Below are positions 23,801 through 28,266 of a stretch of DNA of 28,266 nt, in pieces. Position 1 is the stretch's first letter, and each line of letters begins with the position of its first letter. Below the pieces are notes generated by a model. The model searched no databases. It was given only the letters and a program-made list of their open reading frames with translations, and was not told the DNA's origin. Position numbers and translations under genes: made by a program. Source of the DNA: Elysia marginata (Eukaryota > Mollusca > Gastropoda > Plakobranchidae); the NCBI GenBank assembly GCA_019649035.1, contig BMAT01009217.1, positions 105,047 through 133,312 on the forward strand, given 5' to 3'.

Positions 23801-24738
23801 ATGCTTTTTAACTGAAGGAAAATGGGCAAAAAATTGGAATTCCTTTAAAAATTGTAAATTGCATCCCTGTGGTATCTATAAGTAAGACAAAAAAAACATT
23901 ATTTCATATGCTTTTCTTGAAAAATTATTGTGAAGTATTTTGAAATTCATAATTCCAATTCTTGAATACAAAAATACAGGCAAACCTGTCTAATTTCTTC
24001 AGTTGCTCCTTTATAGCGCTGAAGTTGCAGTAAAATATCTTGGGCTGAATCCAAAACTGTCTTGACAAGATTCCAGACTGGGCGTTCATTTTCAGATGGC
24101 TCTGCATCTAAATTCGTTAGAATAGAAAAGTTTTACTTTTTGCAAACTCTAGTTTGAACATTGTTAATGGCTTTAAATTTTAAAAATTAATATAGTTTAT
24201 TTTCTTGGGCTCCTACCAAAGACAAAGACAAAACATTTTGAATGATCCATGATGTCATTTATGAACTCTGTTCTTGTCCTATAGTTTGATTTGGTTGTAA
24301 CTGATTCTTTTTTTTATTCAATTTTTTTGAGATGACTCTTGGAATTGTTCAGTATAAATATATTGTAATCTATTAATACTTTCTAAAAGAAAAGGGCATG
24401 ATTCTGTTTAAGGTCTAGCCATAAGAAGGTCAAATGACATGATTGTCAGTGTCTTTTTCCTTTCAGGCATCACTATCACCAAAAAAAAACTTTAAAATCT
24501 AAATGATCTTCTTATTGCCCATATTTGTAGGCTTGTTTTTTTTTCAAAAGATCACAATAAGTGAAAATTATTATGGATTACACCTACCCCAAACTAAGTA
24601 AAACACTGTGAATATAATTTGAAAGAGCATTATGAGTGAATATTAAATTAAATAATACCTACTTTCAAAATCTACAAAGATTTTGTCTGACTTAGGAGGA
24701 TTGTCATTGTTCATCAGAATGCGCAATAAATTTCCCAT
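14735..24738 (-). CDS. CYRI: CYRI (FAM49 family) CYFIP-related Rac1 interactor, complete, 10 coding exons
   Basis: Joined minus-strand exons: 24738-24663, 24107-23986, 23377-23272, 22891-22755, 20974-20903, 18558-18433, 17333-17254, 16757-16634, 15405-15335, 14801-14735. They total 981 nt and encode 326 residues plus TGA. The product matches the CYRI-A/CYRI-B family end to end: MGNLL start, [60 protein letters not shown]. In that family the Rac1-binding domain (shared with CYFIP) covers nearly the whole chain and binds active Rac1. It limits Scar/WAVE signalling, actin branching and lamellipodium growth. Gly2 fits the myristoylation site known in CYRI-B, and Arg161-Arg162 align with the vertebrate Arg pair needed for Rac1 binding. 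All introns are GT-AG, with phases 1,0,1,0,0,0,2,0,2. The start is in good Kozak context (CACAATGG) and the length is near the vertebrate 324. I cannot tell CYRI-A from CYRI-B; an invertebrate probably has one pro-orthologue. Identity is very sure; exon edges are sure from frame and homology but not transcript-tested. Confidence 0.97.
15335..15405 (-). CDS. CYRI: CYRI coding exon 9 (residues 282-304)
   Basis: The exon reads [20 protein letters not shown], then NAL plus two bases of Arg305. It matches [24 protein letters not shown]. The insect- or vertebrate-like PPNS stretch is ERSK here, one of the few clear local differences. The acceptor is TTTTTCAG; the donor is TTAAG|GTTAGT, phase 2. Confidence 0.95.
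16634..16757 (-). CDS. CYRI: CYRI coding exon 8 (residues 240-281, conserved core)
   Basis: After acceptor TGTGAATAG the exon reads (Q)[13 protein letters not shown], then [19 protein letters not shown] and AFAKTSAID. This is the most conserved block of the CYRI family, nearly identical to vertebrate CYRI-B over [20 protein letters not shown]. It ends in phase 0 at ATTGAT|GTAAGG. The hydrophobic VMVGVIILY segment is a buried helix of the domain rather than a membrane anchor, judging from the family. Confidence 0.96.
17254..17333 (-). CDS. CYRI: CYRI coding exon 7 (residues 214-239)
   Basis: The exon reads [20 protein letters not shown], then RVMIEN plus two bases of codon 240. It matches [25 protein letters not shown] of vertebrate CYRI. 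The acceptor is TTCTCTAG. The donor is CA|GTGAGT (phase 2), and the phase explains the in-frame TGA met if the exon were read through. Confidence 0.95.
17943..17961. repeat. (GT)n microsatellite in CYRI intron 6
   Basis: Nine and a half uninterrupted GT units in the 1099-bp intron between exons 6 and 7. The rest of that intron is unremarkable AT-rich sequence. Confidence 0.9.
18433..18558 (-). CDS. CYRI: CYRI coding exon 6 (residues 172-213)
   Basis: The exon reads [20 protein letters not shown], then [20 protein letters not shown] and SQ. The first nine residues are the variable loop that differs between family members. [12 protein letters not shown] and ATPML are nearly invariant. It is phase 0 at both ends, with acceptor TTTTTCAG and donor TCACAG|GTAACT. 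An open frame runs through the upstream intron from an in-frame ATG at 18588, but homology begins only after the acceptor. Confidence 0.95.
19000..20225. repeat. GC-richer composite repeat region in CYRI intron 5
   Basis: It includes GC-rich islands at about 19060-19250, 19550-19740 and 20130-20215, unlike the surrounding intron. AAGACCGGCCGAGACC (19066) and AAGACCGACCGAGTCA (19127) are local direct repeats. CACAGGGCAG at 19234-19243 has an exact reverse complement at 19701-19710, with ACGTC motifs outside both. A diverged direct repeat of about 555 bp period is suggested by TACCAAAGACTA/TACCAAAAACTA and TTTTCAAAGTCATT at both 19376 and 19929. I read it as old, overlapping non-autonomous insertions; the element boundaries are not resolved. 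Confidence 0.4.
20903..20974 (-). CDS. CYRI: CYRI coding exon 5 (residues 148-171, Rac1-contact Arg pair)
   Basis: A 72-nt exon reading [15 protein letters not shown], then TLNKMKISQ. It contains the most diagnostic motif of the family. SYYRRTL places Arg161-Arg162 where vertebrate CYRI-B has the Arg160-Arg161 pair needed for Rac1 binding (established for the family). The acceptor is TCATCTGAAA on the plus strand, read as TTTCAG; the donor is AGTCAG|GTCTGT. Both flanking introns are phase 0 and long (1780 and 2344 bp), so skipping this exon would keep the frame while deleting the Rac1-contact residues. Confidence 0.95.
21480..21812. repeat. GC-richer imperfect palindrome / fold-back element in CYRI intron 4
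   Basis: The segment stands out as GC-rich within AT-rich intron 4. CCGGC...GCATGCG on the left (21490-21515) is mirrored on the opposite strand at the right (21774-21795). GTAACCGG at 21622-21629 is mirrored by CCGGTTAC at 21668-21675. TTGGTTTGAACCAA at the centre is nearly self-complementary. Both arm pairs share a centre near 21645, which supports one long, decayed fold-back structure of about 330 bp. No coding frame of note lies in it. Confidence 0.45.
22755..22891 (-). CDS. CYRI: CYRI coding exon 4 (residues 102-147)
   Basis: The exon reads (E)[19 protein letters not shown], then [20 protein letters not shown] and KFDDLK. It aligns with the family block [27 protein letters not shown]. 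The acceptor CATACAG is followed by a GAGAGAG stretch with a second AG two bases on. Only the first AG keeps the frame (two bases complete Glu102). The donor is CTTAAG|GTAGAA, phase 0. Intron 3 upstream is only 380 bp. Confidence 0.95.
23272..23377 (-). CDS. CYRI: CYRI coding exon 3 (residues 67-101)
   Basis: The exon reads [20 protein letters not shown], then [15 protein letters not shown], matching vertebrate AIQHPADEKLQEKAW and LVGKLKKFYEFS. The acceptor is TCTCTAAG. The donor TTAG|GTAAGC leaves one base (G) of codon 102, so the intron is phase 1. Intron 2 upstream is 608 bp and contains a short (CA)n plus poly-A stretch near 23512-23536. Confidence 0.95.
23986..24107 (-). CDS. CYRI: CYRI coding exon 2 (residues 26-66)
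   Basis: After the acceptor CGAATTTAG the exon reads (N)[18 protein letters not shown], then [22 protein letters not shown]. It aligns with the helical segment of vertebrate CYRI containing LKDAEGILEDLQSYRG. It enters in phase 1 and leaves in phase 0 at AGACAG|GTTTGC. The upstream intron is 555 bp. The acceptor polypyrimidine tract is weak (TTCTATTCTAACGAATTTAG), and a TTCTAAC branch-point-like motif lies within it. Confidence 0.95.
24663..24738 (-). CDS. CYRI: CYRI coding exon 1 (residues 1-25, N-myristoylation start)
   Basis: The exon opens with ATG GGA and reads [13 protein letters not shown] then [12 protein letters not shown], ending one base into codon 26. Gly2 followed by Asn fits an N-myristoylation signal, as known for CYRI-B. 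Two donors are possible: GAAA|GTAGGT or, four bases later, GTAG|GTATTA. I chose the first because joining A to the next exon's AT gives Asn26, restoring the family motif DFENA. The second donor would shift the frame. Confidence 0.95.
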
Positions 24739-24757
24739 TGTGAATCACTGGATGTAG
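24739..24757 (-). other. CYRI 5' UTR part of first coding exon, with splice acceptor
   Basis: On the minus strand, GATTTTTTTTCCTCAG is followed by 19 nt of untranslated sequence and then CACAATGG. A strong polypyrimidine tract and CAG show that the first coding exon begins at 24757 and is spliced to one or more non-coding exons upstream. This fits vertebrate CYRI genes, which also start translation in an internal exon. Confidence 0.75.
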
Positions 24758-24772
24758 CTGAGGAAAAAAAAT

Positions 24773-24775
<3 letters not shown>

Positions 24776-24811
<36 letters not shown>
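24776..24811. repeat. (AT)18 dinucleotide microsatellite beside a splice acceptor
   Basis: A pure AT run of 36 nt. Its near edge is 17 nt upstream (minus strand) of the AG that opens the first coding exon of CYRI, so it sits where the branch point or distal polypyrimidine tract would be expected. Confidence 0.95.
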
Positions 24812-24813
<2 letters not shown>

Positions 24814-25376
24814 TGATTAGCAAAAATTTCTTGAATGTGATGAAAAAGTGATAACATTAACAGCATGAGAGGTTAGGAATAAAAAAAAAGGCTACTGGGA
24901 CATCTTTTTATCACTAATTTGGTTTAATTTGCATTTGTCTCACAAGCATGGCAAATAATTAGGATGTCACACATTTTACATAATTTTAAGGTGTTAATTT
25001 TTCTAATTTTTTGAGAAACACCTTGCACATATGTCATTATGTCTCGTATCCACATTGAATGAGATGGAAGTCAGAAATTCTTTTTGTTTGAGAAAACAAC
25101 ATTTATACTACAGTTCTATTTTTCTTCTTTTTCTCATTATTTGAAACTGAAAAATTGGTTCAAAAATTTAAAGTTCTACATAAAGGTAATGCCAGTTATT
25201 TCGCCACTTTGCGCGGGGCTTGTAAGAACAATGACCTCTTCCTATCATGATTGCAACCATTTCAGAATAACACTCTTTAGTCCTATTTCTATCTAGCTTG
25301 CACTTCGTTTTTTGTGTTTCTTTCGCTTCATGTCAAGTTTTTGTCTTCCTTTTACATATAACATAAAATAAAATCA
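24812..25376. other. 5'-UTR intron, non-coding
   Basis: AT-rich sequence between the (AT)18 tract and the MITE-like element. A TTATTTCGCCACTTTGCGCG patch at 25197-25216 resembles the MITE end and may be a fragment. Confidence 0.45.
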
Positions 25377-25810
25377 GGTAAATTCGCCACACAGTGGTCA
25401 AAATTCGCCAGCACTGGTGGGTTAATTCTCCAGGTGTCTTGACACTACTTTTGTCAAGATATTCATTCACTTTTTGTTAATTTTTGTTTGTTTTTTTGCA
25501 CCCGAACATGTCTCTTGACCATCTTGACAACCTTTTAAAACTGCTTTTATCAAATTCTCCCTAGAGTACTGATTATGCAGTTTTACTACCCTTAGATTTA
25601 CCCATGACTGCGGGAACCAGTAAATACAAAAATAATTTATATTGATCTAGTGATAGCCTAATACAATGTCATTTAATCAAACTTTAATTTTTACCAAATA
25701 AAAGAAATGTTTGAAACAAAGCCTAACACCAAAACAAAGACCTGTGTGTTTAAAAAATAACAACAGAAAAAAGAATGGCGAAGTTAGACGACTGCTGTGG
25801 CGAATTTACC
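25377..25810. mobile_element. MITE-like non-autonomous DNA element with about 36-bp terminal inverted repeats
   Basis: Left end GGTAAATTCGCCACA is repeated as its exact reverse complement TGTGGCGAATTTACC at the right end (25796-25810). The similarity extends inward: both ends carry a second AATTCGCCA/AACTTCGCCA motif about 20 nt further in (25402-25410; complement of 25776-25784). The terminal inverted repeats are thus about 36 nt with a few mismatches. The 434-bp interior is AT-rich and has no transposase frame. I see no clean target-site duplication; the right end may extend two bases to include AGAG before GGTAAA. It lies in the 5'-UTR intron of CYRI. Related motifs stand near 25195-25207 (TTATTTCGCCACTTT) and 26204-26219 (GGTGGCAATTTTACCC), hinting at further fragments or nesting. 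Confidence 0.7.
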
Positions 25811-26288
25811 CTCTGGTATTACAAATCAATTCAAAGTTTTTTTTACAATCAAATCGAGAAAATTGAGATAAAATGAGAGCTTAATGATGTAGAAAAGGAA
25901 CTAATTAGGTCATTAAAGTCAACAAAAATAAGCCAGTAGAGATTAGAAAGAATTATCAGATAGACAAAGTTGAAAGTAATTACTAGAAAATGCAAGATGC
26001 GACCAGCAATGAGAGAGCTAGGCAAAGTAGGAAAGGCTTCATTTAGATTTGAGTGACTTAGGGTAAGCGCCAATCCTTGAAGAAGCTGATTGGTTAGTGC
26101 AGTTAACAGACCGGCTATGTTGACATCGAAATAACATGACACTTGGACTCGTCCATTGAAAGGTGTGTTGTTAATACTCTATTTAAAAGAGCAGGGTGAA
26201 CGGGTGGCAATTTTACCCTACTGACAAAATATGCCGACATTACGTTATATTGATAAACTTGAAACTTTCTATGTTTGAAAGCTCAGAA

Positions 26289-26546
26289 ATATGTGTGAGG
26301 AGCTGGAAAAACCATACACATGTCGCTGATACAAATTTAGAGTTATAGCCCTTAAAAGAAAAAATTTTACTTTATCTTCAACTTAAGAACATCCACAAAA
26401 CATGTACTTTAAATTTGATGCAACATATTGTCTTCAAACAAAAAGTGAATAATTGTCACGACAACCTCTTCTTTTATTTTAAATGTAAAAAAGTAACTTT
26501 CATTTTTTTACCAAAGTGGATGGTTTTCCCAGCTCCTCACACATAT
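26289..26546. repeat. 31-bp inverted repeat (arms 26289-26319 and 26516-26546)
   Basis: The left arm begins ATATGTGTGAGGAGCTGG. The reverse complement of the right arm is the same sequence with two mismatches in 31. The arms are separated by 196 nt of AT-rich sequence. This may be a fold-back element or the ends of a small non-autonomous transposon. It lies upstream of the CYRI coding exons, in the presumed 5'-UTR intron. Confidence 0.85.
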
Positions 26547-26555
26547 GTCCTGTGA

Positions 26556-26633
26556 AAAGCAGCAATGCTTTTTGAGGTGAAAATAGCGACATCCGTCTGA
26601 TGTACCCTCGACGTCACACATTTGTGTAAAGTA
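26556..26633. repeat. Dispersed repeat fragment, copy 2
   Basis: Collinear with 6225-6300 (see that entry). It begins about 10 nt outside the right arm of the inverted repeat at 26289-26546, so the two may belong to one element. Confidence 0.5.
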
Positions 26634-26639
26634 AATAAA

Positions 26640-27134
26640 TTCATGAAATTATCACAACTTTGTGCACAGATACAAAAACTTTTTTTTTCATTTGAATTAT
26701 GTTATAAATAGAGAAATCTAAAGGAACATAAATTAAAAGGCATTTTCTCAAATAGGGATTTCCAACTTCCGACTTACCTGTCCTGGTTGCAAGTAATTTC
26801 AAGTAATTCAACATTATATTAATTAAAATCTTTGTTAAATTTCATATTTTTGCATAGACCATCAGAACTTGATCAGATCTTACCATAGTTAAAGAAACTT
26901 AACCTGAAAAAGGTGTTTCAATAAAAAAGAAAACAGCCTCTCTTTTTTTTTTGCATATTAAATTTAAAAATAAGAAAATTGACGCCGAAAACAACTTCTA
27001 TTATATAAACATTCATTAGGAAAACAATTTGTAATGAAATAGTGCAAGTTCTATCATGATATTGAAAGGTAATAGACAGGCGACAGAGAAGATCTATACA
27101 GGTGTTGTTGGATCCAACATCACATGAAAATAGT
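26640..27134. other. Upstream flank or 5'-UTR intron, non-coding
   Basis: AT-rich, with poly-T/A runs and one strong donor at 26776-26778. The frame at 26918-27163 (minus) has no recognisable content. Confidence 0.4.
26761..26810 (-). other. Candidate end of a non-coding CYRI 5' exon
   Basis: A perfect donor consensus CAG|GTAAGT lies with the last exon base at 26778 on the minus strand. It could splice to the acceptor at 24757. The exon start is not defined, and chance donors occur. Confidence 0.3.
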
Positions 27135-27845
27135 CTTCTTGTCATGAATGTGTCTAGATTCATACTATATAGATCTATGATCTACTACTGGAAAGAAAAT
27201 TAGAGAATGTGAAAAAATATAAACTATAAGAAAAATTATTACAAAATCTAGATACATCTAGATCTAGAAATCTAGGGATGATACATTCAATCTAGATTGT
27301 GCTGCAATAAGATCGTTTTGAGGACAAGATGGCCATGATTGTTCACCTATGTCCTCTGTCACTGGGTTAGTGAGTGTAGACTGCTTATGTTTCAACAATC
27401 GTTATAATGTTCAAGCATGAAAGTGATAGCATTTGAAGTAGTAGCCTAGATCTAGTATTAGTAATACAAATGTATTCATCAACGATTGCTACTTACTCAT
27501 CGACTAAATTTAAATCTAGAGGTGTACCACCTTCACGTCCTTGTTTTTATACTTTTAATTATGAACGTCAGATACTTTATTTAGGTCTAGACCTAGATCT
27601 AGCTTATTGTCAATCAGCAACACTTCACTTTGAGTAACTAGATATAGATCTATTTTATTTTAATATTCGGGCATTGAGAGGGGTCTTGGTTTGATTGGTT
27701 CCAGAGAAAAAACAAAACCAACAATTTATGTCATACTCAAGGTCTGAATTTTGGTTCTAGGTAGATCTAAGATCTATATCTACTTATAGATCTAACGTAA
27801 CTAGATTAAAATCTATATCTAATTATTCTAGATCTAGATTGAGAT
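27135..27845. repeat. CTAGATCTA-motif-rich stretch
   Basis: Many overlapping copies of CTAGATCTAGA, TAGATCTA and ATCTAGAT, all palindromic or nearly so. They are irregularly spaced rather than tandem. The same motif occurs at about 335-365 and 6655-6665. I recall similar motif enrichment from gastropod genomes, but this is memory and not a search. Confidence 0.6.
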
Positions 27846-27964
27846 ATATAATGTATTCTAAATACAATCTTTAGACTGTCGACAAGGAAGCAAAAACAAC
27901 TGCACCACATGACAACATAGATTGAACACGAAATTTAGACCGCGTTTTATAGTATTCTGCTTAC

Positions 27965-28159
27965 CAAAATGACCAGATCCTTTTATATTCAAACTTTTAC
28001 CTCTTTAGATTTTCAAAGCAAATACAAAGTGGGCACTGGGAAAAAAAATTCCTACATCAAAAATATTGTAGGAGAACAAACTGTAGCCTAGCAAGGTAGA
28101 ATTCTTCCTTACGATGGGGGGTAAACAGGTTGTGTCAATCGACAGACATACACTTCCGG
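27965..28159 (-). promoter_or_regulatory. Candidate CYRI promoter / first exon with ETS-like site
   Basis: ACCCGGAAGTG on the minus strand (core CCGGAAGT at 28152-28159) matches the ETS-family site frequent in broadly used animal promoters. Downstream on the same strand a usable donor TTTTG|GTAAGC follows, with the last exon base at 27965. No TATA box is convincing. The link to CYRI is inferred from orientation and distance only. Confidence 0.25.
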
Positions 28160-28266
28160 GTTAGCAGTTAGCACAGGATAAACCACGGTCAAAGTTTAGG
28201 CTAGTAGTCCAGTCAATTTAATTTTTAACGGGAAATGTCTTCAACATAATTTTTTCTTTGTGATTT

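Noticed and set aside
23925-24107. 60-codon minus-strand frame overlapping CYRI exon 2
   Set aside because: It is in a different frame from the homologous exon 2 product; a shadow.
24657-24662. Alternative donor GTAG|GTATTA four bases after the chosen exon 1 end
   Set aside because: Its use would shift the frame in exon 2; the upstream donor restores the family motif DFENA.

Overview
The window is AT-rich animal nuclear DNA. It has large spliced introns, many microsatellites and fold-back elements, and no sign of prokaryotic gene organisation. I recognise one protein-coding gene: a complete ten-coding-exon CYRI gene (CYFIP-related Rac1 interactor, formerly FAM49, carrying the CYRIA/CYRIB Rac1-binding domain). 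It lies on the minus strand from the start codon at 24738 to the stop codon at 14735-14737. The spliced reading frame is 981 nt and encodes 326 residues, against about 324 in vertebrate CYRI-B. All nine coding introns are GT-AG, and every junction keeps the frame and the family alignment. The invertebrate-like sequence, the abundance of CTAGATCTA-type motifs and the TE/MITE texture suggest a lophotrochozoan, perhaps a gastropod mollusc. That taxonomic call is inference from pattern, not a search result.

Layout from left to right. Positions 1-1.57 kb: AT-rich, no gene seen. Positions 1.6-3.6 kb: two diverged tandem copies of a unit of about 1.02 kb, each led by a GA-rich microsatellite. Positions 3.95-4.22 kb and 4.73-5.18 kb: two large trinucleotide arrays of opposite orientation (ACT/ACC, then AGT/GGT/AGC/AGG). 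The second contains an uninterrupted (AGT)36 and a 171-bp internal duplication. Positions 5.2-14.4 kb: AT-rich sequence with no credible gene and a purine-rich tract at 11.5-11.7 kb. Part of this could be the 3' UTR of CYRI, whose nearest AATAAA is at 14437-14442. Positions 14.7-24.76 kb: the CYRI coding exons. Introns 4 and 5 hold GC-richer islands that look like old repeat insertions. Positions 24.76-28.27 kb: upstream side of CYRI. It holds an acceptor for a 5'-UTR intron next to an (AT)18 tract, a MITE-like element with roughly 36-bp terminal inverted repeats (25377-25810), a 31-bp inverted repeat (26289-26546), candidate non-coding first exons, and a CTAGATCTA-rich stretch.

In the family, CYRI proteins bind GTP-loaded Rac1 through a basic patch and sit on membranes by N-terminal myristoylation, where they oppose CYFIP/Scar-WAVE-driven lamellipodium growth. 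The key visible residues, Gly2 and the Arg-Arg pair at 161-162, are intact, so I infer a working gene. I found no convincing new multi-gene system. The unusual content is repeat structure: the inverted trinucleotide arrays, the MITE and fold-back elements in the introns, and the microsatellite beside a splice acceptor.
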